A stretch of 64,000 nt of DNA from Wenyingzhuangia aestuarii (GCF_011927765.1 NZ_JAATJG010000001.1:34792-98791), one strand, 5' to 3'; positions 38,045 through 47,548 are shown, numbered from the stretch's first letter. Notes: generated from the sequence alone by a model not told the origin. Numbers and translations are program-made.

Positions 38045-38079
38045 AAAAGGCACCATATTGTAATAATAAGGTGCCTTTT
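38045..38079. terminator. Bidirectional terminator between tamL and the CBS gene
   Basis: AAAAGGCACC and GGTGCCTTTT, with partial ATATT/AATAAT pairing inside, lie between convergent genes. Confidence 0.75.
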
Positions 38080-38105
38080 GAGTTTAGTAGCTTGGTTAGT
38101 TAATC

Positions 38106-38558
38106 TTATTTAATTTCTAAAGCTGCTTTTAAAATATCTTTTCTACTTATTTGACCAATAATTTTATCACCATCAACAACAGGAAAACGGTTTCTTCTAG
38201 AAGTACAAAACATATGTGCTGCATCAAAAATGTTGGTATCACCGTTAATAGTTTCCACAATCACTTCCATATATTCGTCTACATACTGATCGTGTAATGG
38301 AATATTATAGTATCTACTATTTGCTATTTTTTTCATGCAATCACCTTCAGAAATCATTCCTATTAAATGGTCATCCTCATCAATAACACAGGCTCCTGCA
38401 ATGTTGTTGGTTACCAAGGTCTGCATAGCTTCACCAATACTAACTTTTGGTAAAAACGTAATCAATCGATCTCTAGGTACCATATAATCAGAAACTAATA
38501 TTTTTCCAGCTAAAGTCTGTGCTTTAGCATCTGGGGATTTAAAATTTTTTATAGCCAT
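38106..38558 (-). CDS. CBS-domain pair protein
   Basis: 150 residues made of two CBS domains (ISEGDCMKK ends the first, ISRKDILKA the second) with a short N-terminal extension (VSDYMVPRDRLITF). Such stand-alone proteins sense adenosyl ligands or act as regulatory subunits. No effector domain is attached. The partner is unknown; it is followed upstream by an Lrp-type gene on the same strand. Confidence 0.88.
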   Translation of the reverse strand: MAIKNFKSPDAKAQTLAGKILVSDYMVPRDRLITFLPKVSIGEAMQTLVTNNIAGACVIDEDDHLIGMISEGDCMKKIANSRYYNIPLHDQYVDEYMEVIVETINGDTNIFDAAHMFCTSRRNRFPVVDGDKIIGQISRKDILKAALEIK

Positions 38559-38625
38559 ATTTTAATAGTTTTGTCGTTCCCAATTAAGATACAAATAAAA
38601 AAAGTAAGAGTCAATAGCTAATTTG

Positions 38626-39090
38626 CTATTGAATAGGAATTTCTGTTGTGTTTTTAATTTCGGCCATTACAAAAGTACTGTGAGCACTTCCAACATTGGG
38701 TACACTTCCTAAGTGATTTAGCACAAAATCTTGATAATCGTCCATATCTCTAACCATTACTTTTAGCAAAAAATCAAAATCTCCAGAAATGTTATAACAT
38801 TCGGTTACTTGTGGCAAAGAGGTAATGTCTTTTACAAAGTTTTCGCCTATTTCTTTGGTATGTTCTCTTAGTTTAATGTTACAGAATACAATTAGTTTTT
38901 TGCCTAATAAACTTCTATCTAACAGAGCCACATGTTTGGTAATGTATCCGTTCTTTTCTAGTTTTTTAATTCGCTCATGTACAGGTGTGTTAGACAAGTT
39001 TGTAATGTTGGCTAACTCTTTTATAGTGATTCTAGCGTTTTTTTGAAGCTGTTTTAGCAGTTGTAAGTCTACAGAGTCTGGTTGATACAT
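38626..39090 (-). CDS. Lrp/AsnC-family transcriptional regulator
   Basis: 154 residues. The N-terminal winged HTH (DLQLLKQLQKNARITIKELANITNLSNTPVHERIKKLEKNG) is followed by the RAM/AsnC effector domain (GDFDFLLKVMVRDMDDYQDFV). It lies divergent from metE, only ~150 bp away, so it may sense an amino acid and control metE or itself. This target is inferred from position only. Confidence 0.92.
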   Translation of the reverse strand: MYQPDSVDLQLLKQLQKNARITIKELANITNLSNTPVHERIKKLEKNGYITKHVALLDRSLLGKKLIVFCNIKLREHTKEIGENFVKDITSLPQVTECYNISGDFDFLLKVMVRDMDDYQDFVLNHLGSVPNVGSAHSTFVMAEIKNTTEIPIQ

Positions 39091-39213
39091 AGTATATATT
39101 TCTTTTTAGCAATCTTTTTTTACAGGAATAAAGATTATTATTCTTTGTAGTAGTCAAATTTAGGTTTATTATCTGTATTTAGGGTGTTTTTTTAGTGTTT
39201 TGTATATGTGTTA

Positions 39214-39221
39214 TAGCTTTG
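39214..39221 (+). promoter_or_regulatory. -7 box that decides the metE start
   Basis: TAGCTTTG matches TAnnTTTG. It lies downstream of the in-frame TTG (39200) and ATG (39206), so transcripts from it can only use the GTG at 39248. Confidence 0.5.
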
Positions 39222-39247
39222 TAAAAGAATTTAAATCTATAGGAAAA

Positions 39248-41554
39248 GTGAAAAATCATACATTAGGTTATCCAAGAATTGGAGCAAAAAGAGAATTAAA
39301 AAAAGCAATAGAAAGTTATTGGGCTAAAAATCATGCAGAAGAAGCTTTAGATATAATTGCTAAAAATATTAGAAAACAAAATTGGGAAAAGCAACAACAA
39401 GCAGGAGTTGATTTAATTCCCGTGAACGATTTTTCGTATTACGATCAGGTATTAGATCTTTGTGTAACCGTAGGAGCAGTACCTCAAAGATATCAAGAAT
39501 TGATTGATAGCAATTTTTCTGAATTGGAAGTATATTTTGCCATGGCAAGAGGATTACAAACAGAAAATCACGATATAACGGCAATGGAAATGACCAAGTG
39601 GTTTGATACCAACTATCATTACATTGTGCCAGAGTTTGTGCAAAATCAAAAATTTAAATTGTTTTCTAAAAAAGTAATCAACGAATACAAAGAAGCTATT
39701 GCTTTAGGAATTGATGCAAAACCCGTATTAATAAGTCCAGCCTCTTTTTTATTATTAGGTAAAGAAAAAGAAAAAGGATTTGATAAGTTAGATTTGTTAG
39801 ATAATTTATTAGCAGTCTACAAACAAATAATAGGAAAGCTTCAGAATTTAGGAGCTACTTATATTCAGATTGATGAACCTTTCTTGGCTTTAAATTTATC
39901 AGAAAATGAAAAATTAGCCATTCATAAAACCCATACTTTTTTAAGAAAAGAGTTTCCTTTAATTAATTTTATTACAGCAACTTATTTTGATGATGTTTTA
40001 GAAAACTTAGAATTGATTAATACGTTACCTGGAGCGGTATTGCATATTGATGTAACCAGAGGTGATGAAACGCAATTGGGACAAATTTTACAATCGGAAT
40101 TTAAAAATCAATCTAAAATATTGTCTTTGGGTTTGGTAGATGGTCGAAATATTTGGAAGAACGATTTTACTAAATCCATTGCAAAAATTAACAAAGCCAA
40201 AGAGGTATTGGGAGCAGATAGAGTATGGATTGCAACCTCTAGCTCTTTGTTACACGTACCTGTAGATTTAGAGAACGAACAGAAATTAGATGCAGAATTA
40301 AAATCTTGGTTAAGCTTTGCGGCTCAAAAGTTAGATGAAGTGGTGTTGTTAAGTAAATTAACTACACATCCAACGCATAAAGATTTGTTACAATTTGATG
40401 AAAACAAACAAGCTATTCAAGAAAGAAGAGAGTCTGAGAGAATTCATAAATTTAAAGTAAAAAACAGAGAAAGCTTTATTAAAGAAACTGATTTTAATAG
40501 AGTTAGTGCTTTTAAAACTAGAAAAGAACTTCAGAAAAAAGCCTTAAACTTACCGCTTTATCCAACCACAACTATTGGATCTTTTCCACAAACTCCAGAG
40601 GTTAGAAGTTGGAGAGCTCAATACAAAAAAGGAAGTTTATCTATTCAAGAATACAATCAACTTTTAGAAAAAGAAACCAGAGAATCTATTGATTTTCAGG
40701 AGCAAGTAGGTTTAGATGTTTTGGTACATGGAGAGTTTGAAAGAAACGACATGGTAGAATATTTTGGTGAACAATTAGAAGGATTTGCGTTTACACAATT
40801 TGGATGGGTACAGAGTTATGGAACTAGATGTGTTAAACCACCCATTATTTTTGGAGATGTAGAACGTTTACAACCTATGACGTTGGAATGGACGGTTTTT
40901 GCCCAACAATTAACAAACAAATATGTTAAAGGAATGCTTACCGGACCGGTAACTATTTTGCAATGGTCTTTTGTAAGAGACGATCAGCCAAGACAAACTA
41001 CCTGTAACCAAATTGCTTTAGCCATTAGAGATGAGGTGGTAGATTTAGAAAGAGCTGGAATTAAAATTATTCAGATTGATGAACCTGCTATAAGAGAAGG
41101 ATTGCCTTTAAAAAGAGCACAATGGAATACCTATTTAAACTGGGCTGTAAATGCGTTTAAATTATCGGCAAGTGGGGTAAAAGATGAAACTCAAATTCAT
41201 ACACACATGTGTTATTCTGAATTTAACGATATTATTGAATCTATTGCCAACATGGATGCCGATGTAATTACCATTGAATGTTCTCGTTCTCAAATGGAAT
41301 TGTTAGATGCTTTTGCAGCGTTTAAATATCCAAATGAAATTGGTCCTGGAGTGTATGACATTCATTCTCCTAGAGTTCCTTCTGTAGCAGAGGTGGTAGA
41401 TTTAATTGAAAAGGCAGAAAAGTACATTCCACAAGAAAATATTTGGATCAATCCAGATTGTGGATTAAAAACTAGAAAATGGCCAGAAACTAAAAAAGCT
41501 TTAGAGGTTATGGTTAATGCTACACAACAAATTAGAAATAAAGTATTGGCTTAA
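39248..41554 (+). CDS. metE: Cobalamin-independent methionine synthase
   Basis: From the GTG at 39248 the protein is 768 residues and starts MKNHTLGYPRIGAKRELKKA, the conserved MetE N-terminus; upstream in-frame TTG/ATG codons would add 16 or 14 unconserved residues and lie across a promoter box. The C-terminal catalytic half has the zinc ligands in HTHMCYSEF and NPDCGLKTR. It transfers a methyl group from methyltetrahydrofolate-glutamates to homocysteine. It is a single gene with a divergent Lrp-type regulator; no SAM riboswitch is visible. Confidence 0.93.
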   Translation: MKNHTLGYPRIGAKRELKKAIESYWAKNHAEEALDIIAKNIRKQNWEKQQQAGVDLIPVNDFSYYDQVLDLCVTVGAVPQRYQELIDSNFSELEVYFAMARGLQTENHDITAMEMTKWFDTNYHYIVPEFVQNQKFKLFSKKVINEYKEAIALGIDAKPVLISPASFLLLGKEKEKGFDKLDLLDNLLAVYKQIIGKLQNLGATYIQIDEPFLALNLSENEKLAIHKTHTFLRKEFPLINFITATYFDDVLENLELINTLPGAVLHIDVTRGDETQLGQILQSEFKNQSKILSLGLVDGRNIWKNDFTKSIAKINKAKEVLGADRVWIATSSSLLHVPVDLENEQKLDAELKSWLSFAAQKLDEVVLLSKLTTHPTHKDLLQFDENKQAIQERRESERIHKFKVKNRESFIKETDFNRVSAFKTRKELQKKALNLPLYPTTTIGSFPQTPEVRSWRAQYKKGSLSIQEYNQLLEKETRESIDFQEQVGLDVLVHGEFERNDMVEYFGEQLEGFAFTQFGWVQSYGTRCVKPPIIFGDVERLQPMTLEWTVFAQQLTNKYVKGMLTGPVTILQWSFVRDDQPRQTTCNQIALAIRDEVVDLERAGIKIIQIDEPAIREGLPLKRAQWNTYLNWAVNAFKLSASGVKDETQIHTHMCYSEFNDIIESIANMDADVITIECSRSQMELLDAFAAFKYPNEIGPGVYDIHSPRVPSVAEVVDLIEKAEKYIPQENIWINPDCGLKTRKWPETKKALEVMVNATQQIRNKVLA

Positions 41555-41568
41555 GTTCTTTTCTTTAT

Positions 41569-41610
41569 AGGTGTTTAAGTGTCTCAAAGCCTCGGGATAT
41601 TTAAACACCT
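41569..41610. repeat. Inverted repeat after metE
   Basis: AGGTGTTTAA and TTAAACACCT are perfect inverted arms around a 22-nt loop. A T-rich stretch follows only later (from 41623). It may terminate metE weakly or be a small repeat remnant. Confidence 0.5.
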
Positions 41611-41657
41611 TATAATGTATTGTTTTTTTATGCCCATCTCTTTTCCTACTTTTAGGC

Positions 41658-42722
41658 ATGCAAAAGCAAGCAGTTCCTAATAAAATTATTATTGCTCCAT
41701 TAAATTGGGGTTGGGGGCATGCAACACGTTGTATTCCTATTATAAAAGAAGTAGAACAATTAGGACTCGTTCCTGTAATTGCTTCAGATGGTGATGCTTT
41801 ACAGTTTTTACAAAAAGAATTTCCTAAGGTTGAGGTTTTAAAATTACCTTCTTATAACATTAAGTACGGTAAGTATTTTTTGTGGTCTATGTTTTTAAAT
41901 AGTCCCTCTATTCTTAACGGAATTTACAAAGAGCATCAAGTTCTTAAAAAATATGTAGCGAGTCATAAAACTTCCATACTTGGTATTGTTTCGGACAATA
42001 GGCTAGGAGTTTATGCTAAAAATGTTGACTCTGTTTACCTAACTCATCAATTAAACATTAGAGCAGGATGGTTTTCTTTTTGGGTGATTAAATTTCATCA
42101 TTATTTTATAAAAAAACATAAAGAATGCTGGATTCCCGATGAACAAGGAAGTTTGCTTTCTGGAGATTTGTCAAAATCTACCAAATTAAAAACTCGTTAT
42201 ATTGGAATCTTATCCAGGTTCAAGCAACAAAATATTCCTATAGTTTATGATGTGATGATATTGCTATCGGGAATAGCTTCTCAAAGAAATGAGTTAGAAT
42301 TAAAAGTAGCTTCAGAAATAACAAAAATAAAAGGAAGGGTTTTGTTGGTTAGAGGAACTTTTGAACCTAGCAAATACAAGTATTCTAAACAGGTTAAAGT
42401 TGTTGATTATTTGTTGTCTAATGAGTTAGAAATAGCTATCAACAGTTCTGATGTTGTAATTACAAGATCGGGTTACAGTTCTGTAATGGATATGGTTGTA
42501 ATGAAAAAAAAGGTATTGTATATTCCTACTCCAGGACAAACAGAACAAGAATATTTGGCAACTTATTTAGAAGAAAAAAAGAAGGCTAGTTTTTGCCATC
42601 AAAAAGAATTTTCTGTGGAGGAATTAGTAAAAACAAAAAATGTTGACCCTGTTGTTTTACAACCAAATCAACATTTAATAAATTCTTGTATTAAAAGAGT
42701 TTTTAACCTCTCTCAAGCGTAA
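41658..42722 (+). CDS. Glycosyltransferase-like protein (GT28/MurG-like)
   Basis: 354 residues. The N-terminus IIIAPLNWGWGHATRCIPII is the nucleotide-sugar glycosyltransferase pattern with GHATR. The C-terminal half carries VVITRSGYSSVMDMVVMKKKVLYIPTPGQTEQE, typical of the MurG-like donor domain. Acceptor and sugar are unknown. A -7-like box (TACTTTTA, 41647-41654) lies so close to the ATG that the mRNA may be nearly leaderless. The 3' end overlaps the convergent phoR gene by 20 bp. Confidence 0.85.
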   Translation: MQKQAVPNKIIIAPLNWGWGHATRCIPIIKEVEQLGLVPVIASDGDALQFLQKEFPKVEVLKLPSYNIKYGKYFLWSMFLNSPSILNGIYKEHQVLKKYVASHKTSILGIVSDNRLGVYAKNVDSVYLTHQLNIRAGWFSFWVIKFHHYFIKKHKECWIPDEQGSLLSGDLSKSTKLKTRYIGILSRFKQQNIPIVYDVMILLSGIASQRNELELKVASEITKIKGRVLLVRGTFEPSKYKYSKQVKVVDYLLSNELEIAINSSDVVITRSGYSSVMDMVVMKKKVLYIPTPGQTEQEYLATYLEEKKKASFCHQKEFSVEELVKTKNVDPVVLQPNQHLINSCIKRVFNLSQA

Positions 42723-43737
42723 AATAAAAGGTAGAACCTTCTCCTAAAGTACTTTCAACATCAATAGTTTGTTCGTGAGCTTCTATAATGTGTTTTACAA
42801 TAGAAAGTCCCAAACCAGAACCTCCTTGGTCTCTAGATCTACTTTTTTCTACTCTATAAAAACGTTCAAACAAACGTTCTTTATCTTCTTGTTTTACACC
42901 TTCTCCATTGTCGGAAACGTGAATGGCAATTTTTTCATCATCAACATATTCTAAAGAAATAATGGTAACTCCACCTACTTTTCCATATTTAATAGAGTTC
43001 ATAACTAAGTTAATTAGCACTTGTTCTATTTTGGCTTCATCGGCCAATACAAATTCTGGAATGTCGTAAAACTTGTCTAGTCTAAGTTTTATGTTTCTTT
43101 TTTTAGCCTGCATTTCTAACAAATCAAATACTTTTTGAATGACTTTGATAATGTTAAAGGTGTCTATTTTTAGTTTAAGATCGTTGGTTTCTAGTTTGGT
43201 TATCAAATCTAAATCTCCAACAATTTCACTTAACCTAGTAATGGCCAAATTGGCTCTTTTTAAATATTTGTCTCTAATTTCTACATCTTCTGCAGCTCCT
43301 TCTATTAAGGTTAGTAAATAGCCCTGAACGGTAAATAATGGAGTTTTAAGTTCGTGAGCAACATTACCTAAAAAATCTCGTCTGTAGTTTTCTCTAAAAT
43401 TAAGTTTTTTAATTTCTTGTTTCTTTTTGTAGGAATATTTTAAAATATCTCTGGCTAAAAAGTCAAACTCATCAGCATTAATATTGGCAATTCTCCTTTT
43501 TTTAAGCGAGGTTACTTGTTTGTATATTTTATCAATTCTAAAATTAATATAGGTTTCTACACCGTTGTTAATAATAATAATAAGTACTACAAAAAGAACT
43601 ACGGACAGTATGACAAAAACCTTAGTAGGTAGCACTATGTCTGTAAAATACATACTTATTAAAAGTGTGGCATCTATACAAACAACAAGCGCTAGTACTA
43701 TGGCAATTGAAAAAAAGAAAAAGTTCTTAATCTTCAT
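42703..43737 (-). CDS. phoR: Sensor histidine kinase PhoR
   Basis: 344 residues. Two membrane helices (~8-30 and ~37-57) are separated by a very short loop, so there is almost no periplasmic sensor domain. HisKA follows with His128 in NVAHELKTPLF. The HATPase part has NLVMNSIKYG, DNGEGV and GGSGLGLSIVKHI. Layout and partner fit PhoR, which senses phosphate through the Pst system rather than by its own sensor. It overlaps phoB by 11 bp, so the two form one operon. Confidence 0.85.
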   Translation of the reverse strand: MKIKNFFFFSIAIVLALVVCIDATLLISMYFTDIVLPTKVFVILSVVLFVVLIIIINNGVETYINFRIDKIYKQVTSLKKRRIANINADEFDFLARDILKYSYKKKQEIKKLNFRENYRRDFLGNVAHELKTPLFTVQGYLLTLIEGAAEDVEIRDKYLKRANLAITRLSEIVGDLDLITKLETNDLKLKIDTFNIIKVIQKVFDLLEMQAKKRNIKLRLDKFYDIPEFVLADEAKIEQVLINLVMNSIKYGKVGGVTIISLEYVDDEKIAIHVSDNGEGVKQEDKERLFERFYRVEKSRSRDQGGSGLGLSIVKHIIEAHEQTIDVESTLGEGSTFYFTLERG

Positions 43738-44419
43738 TTAATATAAACTTATATCCCACACCTTTAACGGTCTTAAAGTGGTCGTCTCCAATTTTTTCTC
43801 GTAGTTTACGTATGTGTACGTCTATAGTTCTATCTCCAACAACAACATCACTACCCCAAACTTTTTTCATAATATTTTCTCTGTTAAATACTTTTCCTGG
43901 TTTAGAGGTTAATAAAGAGAATAATTCAAATTCTTTACGAGGTAAAATTATTTTTTTATCGTCTTTAATTACTAAGTATTCATCACGATCAATTACAATT
44001 CCACCTAAGTCTGTAGTATTGTTACTTTCTCCTTCTTCTTTTAATCTTCTTAATAAAGATTTAATCTTGCTAGTAAGTACTTTTGGCTTAATAGGTTTGG
44101 TAATATAGTCATCAGCACCAGCATCAAACCCAGCAACCTGACTATAATCTTCCCCTCTTGCCGTAAAAAATGAGATGATTACATCTCTTAATTCTGGCAC
44201 TTCTCTAATCTTTTCACACGCTTCTACACCGTCCATTTCGGGCATCATTACGTCTAATAAAATTAAATGAGGTTGTATCTTTTTAGCTTGACTTACAGCT
44301 TCTAAACCATTGTCGGCAGTATAAATATCGTATCCTTCTTTTTTAAGGTTGTAACCTACAATTTCTAAAATATCTGGCTCATCGTCTACCAACAGTATTT
44401 TAATCTGATTTTTCTCCAT
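43727..44419 (-). CDS. phoB: Response regulator PhoB
   Basis: 230 residues from the ATG at 44419 (MEKNQIKILLVDDEPD); an in-frame TTG at 44443 is unlikely. The receiver domain has the acidic pair, Asp56 in LILLDVMMP and Lys in YITKP. The C-terminal OmpR/PhoB winged helix contains PRKEFELFSLLTSKPGKVFNRENI and VDVHIRKLREKIG-type sequence. It is divergent from a TonB receptor gene, and the shared intergenic region carries TTAAC-type direct repeats that could be its binding sites. Confidence 0.88.
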   Translation of the reverse strand: MEKNQIKILLVDDEPDILEIVGYNLKKEGYDIYTADNGLEAVSQAKKIQPHLILLDVMMPEMDGVEACEKIREVPELRDVIISFFTARGEDYSQVAGFDAGADDYITKPIKPKVLTSKIKSLLRRLKEEGESNNTTDLGGIVIDRDEYLVIKDDKKIILPRKEFELFSLLTSKPGKVFNRENIMKKVWGSDVVVGDRTIDVHIRKLREKIGDDHFKTVKGVGYKFILNED

Positions 44420-44474
44420 TTTTTTTTCAATTAATCTTACCAAAATTAAGGTTTTCTAATATACAAAAGAGTTT

Positions 44475-44541
44475 TTAACAATCATTTAACGCTAGAGGCA
44501 AGTTAACGTAATATACAGGACTTCTTAACGCTATGTTAACG
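44475..44541. promoter_or_regulatory. TTAAC direct-repeat operator between phoB and the TonB receptor gene
   Basis: TTAACA 44475 and TTAACG 44486 are 11 bp apart. TTAACG 44503, 44525 and 44536 are separated by 22 and 11 bp. Two 11-bp-phased clusters thus lie in the divergent region, as expected of Pho boxes serving both genes. Confidence 0.6.
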
Positions 44542-44622
44542 CAAAGGTAATGGTAGCTTAGGCTGTTTAAGGTATTAATTATAGATTTTTGCACCGCTTT
44601 TTAACAAATTATAGCATTGATA

Positions 44623-47352
44623 ATGAGAAATTTATTAGTTACATTTTTTACTTTAATGACTGTGTTTACATATGCACAATCAAAAGGAACCATTTCAGGA
44701 TTAGTACAAGATAAGGATATGGACCTAGAGCCACTACCTTTTGTAAGTATTTATGTTGAAGGAAACACAAGCTTAGGAACCACTACAGATTTTGATGGTA
44801 TATACAGCTTGCAATTAAAACCAGGAACGTATACGGTAGTATATGATTTTGTTGGGTACAAATCCGTTAAAAAACAGTTTGTAGTAAAAGCTGGAGCTTC
44901 TCAAAAAGCGACTGTGGTTATGGAATCTGTTGCCGATGCTTTAGATGCTGTGGTATTAACTGCGGTAACCAACAAAGAAAGTGAAACTGCTTTAATGCAA
45001 GTTCAAAAAGAAGCTACAGTGGTAATAGAAAGTGTTGGGGCAGAACAATTGTCTTCTCAAGGAGTTTCTGATGCTGCTGCTGCAACTACTAAAGTTACGG
45101 GGGTGTCAAAACAACAAGGATCTAGTGACGTTTATGTTCGTGGTCTAGGAGATAGATATAATAGTACTACTTTAAATGGATTACCATTACCTTCTAACAA
45201 TCCATCAAACAAAAATATTAGTTTGGATTTATTTTCTACAGATGTTTTACAAAACGTAGGGATTAGCAAAACTTTTTCATCTGGAGTAACAGGAGATTTA
45301 GGGGGAGCAAACATTAATGTAGAAACAAAACAACCATCTACTAAACCTAACTTTGCTATTGGAATTTCTACAGGAACCAATTCTCAAACCACTTTTAAAG
45401 ATTTTAAAACCATTGATGGTGCTAATTATTTAGGAGTCCAAACAAATACGGATATTCCTATAAGTAACTTGAAACAATATAGTTTTAAGAGTAAAATATC
45501 TCCAAACAACACAACTGCTTTACCTAAAATAGGTATTTCATTAAATGGAGGTAAAAAATATAGATTTAAAGATGATTCTTCTTTTTCTTATTTTTTAGTA
45601 GGGTCTTTTGGAAACAGTTATAGATATCAAGAAGGATTTAATGTAGGAAATAGAACAGCAACTTCTCAAGGTTCTAATTATTATGATGCTAAACAATATA
45701 GTTATTCAGCATCTAAATTGGCAATGGGAAATTTTGAATACGCTTTTAATTCTGATCATAAAATTTTGTTTAACTCTGTTTTTGTTCACTCTAATAGTCA
45801 AAAAATACAAGATTATTACGGAGATACAAATGATAACAACGATGTGAATTTGGTGTTACAAACAGAAAGCCAAGATAAATTATTAGTGAATCAATTAATT
45901 TCTAAAAATATTTTTGGTGATTATTTAGATTTAGATTTAGGGTTGGCATATAACAATGTTAAAAATGACCAACCAGATAGAAAAAAGAATGTACTTATTT
46001 ATGATGATCCTTCTGGTAAAGCAAGGTTTTCTACAGGTACTGCAAGAGAAAATAGTAGATATTTCCAAAAATTAAATGAAAATGATTTAGTAGGAAACAT
46101 TGCTGCTAAAATTTATTTAGGAAAAAGAGGTGGCGAAGAAACAAAAGGATCTATAGGTTTAGGTGCTAGTTACAGAAACACAACTAGAGAATTTAAAGCT
46201 TGGTATTTTGATCATAATGCATTGTCTAACTCTAAATTATTTGATGGAAATAATTTATCAGCTGTATTAAATCAACAAGCTTTAGACAATGGCGATTTTG
46301 ATGTAAGAACAGGTTTTGGTTTTGGTAGAGAAGCTTTAAATCCTTTTACCTATGATGGTGATAAAACAGTAAACACAGCTCACATAAACTTAGATTATAA
46401 TTTATCTGATAAGTTCTTTTTTAGTATTGGTGGACGTTTAGAAGATATTACAATGAATGTGAATTGGAAAACTAACTTACCAGGAAATAAAGCTGTATTA
46501 ACTAACACATATATACTACCTTCTTTAAATTTAAAATATAGTTTAAACGATGAAAATCAATTTAGATTTTCTGCAAGTAAAACCTATACATATCCTCAGT
46601 TTAAAGAAATTGCAGAATTTGTATACGAAGGAGCTAACTATACTGAACAAGGTAATGGAAACTTACAACCATCGGATAACTACAATTTAGATGTTAAATA
46701 TGAGTTTTTTCCTGAAAACGGAGGTTTAATTACAGCTTCTGTGTTTGGAAAAATGATTCAGAACTCAATTAACCGTATAGAAATAAACTCTGCATCAGAC
46801 AATGCCTATTCTTACGAAAATACTGGAGATGCTAAGGTGGTTGGTTTAGAAGTAGAATACAAAAATACACTAGCTACTTTTGGAGATGATACAAGTGAAG
46901 ATTTTAGTAAAATTAAATTTGGAGCAAATGCTACTTATATGCATACAACTCAAGATTTAAAAACAAGAGGATTGTTTAGACCAACAAATTCAACATCACA
47001 ATTACAAGGAGCATCACCCGTTATTGTTAACGGAGATATTTCTTATGTACTTACACAAAATGATAAAGAAACTATGGCCACTTTGGTTGTAAATTATCAA
47101 GGAGATAAATTATATAGTATAGGTACCAACTCAGGAAGTCTTGGTTTAGAAGATGTGATTCAAAAAGCAATTACTACGTTAGATTTTGTTGCAAAACACA
47201 GTTTTAATGATAAATTGAGTTTAAAAGTATCGCTTAAAAATATATTAAACCCATCATTTAAAAGAGTTAGAAATATAAAGAATAATCCATTAACAAACGT
47301 TTCTTACAAAAGAGGAATAGATATGGGAATATCTTTAGGATATAAATTCTAA
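44623..47352 (+). CDS. TonB-dependent outer-membrane receptor
   Basis: 909 residues from the ATG at 44623 (MRNLLVTFFTLMTVFTYAQ signal). A CarboxypepD_reg-like domain (~25-105) precedes the plug domain (~125-240, with DVYVRGLGDRYNSTTLNG) and the barrel, which ends GIDMGISLGYKF. It imports a large or scarce nutrient with energy from TonB. There is no SusD partner. The neighbours phoBR and the repeats upstream point to phosphorus-containing substrates. It has its own terminator, and the downstream lipoprotein gene has its own operator. Confidence 0.92.
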   Translation: MRNLLVTFFTLMTVFTYAQSKGTISGLVQDKDMDLEPLPFVSIYVEGNTSLGTTTDFDGIYSLQLKPGTYTVVYDFVGYKSVKKQFVVKAGASQKATVVMESVADALDAVVLTAVTNKESETALMQVQKEATVVIESVGAEQLSSQGVSDAAAATTKVTGVSKQQGSSDVYVRGLGDRYNSTTLNGLPLPSNNPSNKNISLDLFSTDVLQNVGISKTFSSGVTGDLGGANINVETKQPSTKPNFAIGISTGTNSQTTFKDFKTIDGANYLGVQTNTDIPISNLKQYSFKSKISPNNTTALPKIGISLNGGKKYRFKDDSSFSYFLVGSFGNSYRYQEGFNVGNRTATSQGSNYYDAKQYSYSASKLAMGNFEYAFNSDHKILFNSVFVHSNSQKIQDYYGDTNDNNDVNLVLQTESQDKLLVNQLISKNIFGDYLDLDLGLAYNNVKNDQPDRKKNVLIYDDPSGKARFSTGTARENSRYFQKLNENDLVGNIAAKIYLGKRGGEETKGSIGLGASYRNTTREFKAWYFDHNALSNSKLFDGNNLSAVLNQQALDNGDFDVRTGFGFGREALNPFTYDGDKTVNTAHINLDYNLSDKFFFSIGGRLEDITMNVNWKTNLPGNKAVLTNTYILPSLNLKYSLNDENQFRFSASKTYTYPQFKEIAEFVYEGANYTEQGNGNLQPSDNYNLDVKYEFFPENGGLITASVFGKMIQNSINRIEINSASDNAYSYENTGDAKVVGLEVEYKNTLATFGDDTSEDFSKIKFGANATYMHTTQDLKTRGLFRPTNSTSQLQGASPVIVNGDISYVLTQNDKETMATLVVNYQGDKLYSIGTNSGSLGLEDVIQKAITTLDFVAKHSFNDKLSLKVSLKNILNPSFKRVRNIKNNPLTNVSYKRGIDMGISLGYKF

Positions 47353-47368
47353 AAAAAATAATATAAAC

Positions 47369-47406
47369 AAAAAGAGGTGTCTGAAAATCAGACACCTCTT
47401 TTTGTT
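47369..47406 (+). terminator. Terminator of the TonB receptor gene
   Basis: AAAAAGAGGTGTCTGA and TCAGACACCTCTTTTT form a perfect stem ~15 bp after the stop. Confidence 0.9.
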
Positions 47407-47460
47407 TATAGGCAATATATAGAGATAGCTACTGTTTTACTATAATTAAGTGTTTTGTTG

Positions 47461-47519
47461 TTAACAATAATTTTACAAAATAGAAATAGAGTTAACAAGA
47501 AGTTAATAGGTTCTTAACC
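47461..47519 (+). promoter_or_regulatory. Pho-box-like array upstream of the lipoprotein gene
   Basis: TTAACA 47492, TTAATA 47503 and TTAACC 47514 are spaced exactly 11 bp. A second pair, TTAACA 47461 and TTTACA 47472, is also 11 bp apart. The last half-site sits where a -33 element would be relative to TACTTTG at 47542-47548, as expected of an activated promoter. Confidence 0.65.
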
Positions 47520-47541
47520 TAGTTTAATGTACACCTGCCTT

Positions 47542-47548
47542 TACTTTG
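47542..47548 (+). promoter_or_regulatory. -7-like box of the lipoprotein gene
   Basis: TACTTTG, one base shorter than TAnnTTTG, lies 22 bp after the operator array and ~45 bp before the ATG. Confidence 0.45.

Noticed and set aside
39091-39247. SAM riboswitch or Met leader upstream of metE
   Set aside because: No conserved stem set or leader peptide is visible; only a -7 box and AT-rich sequence.
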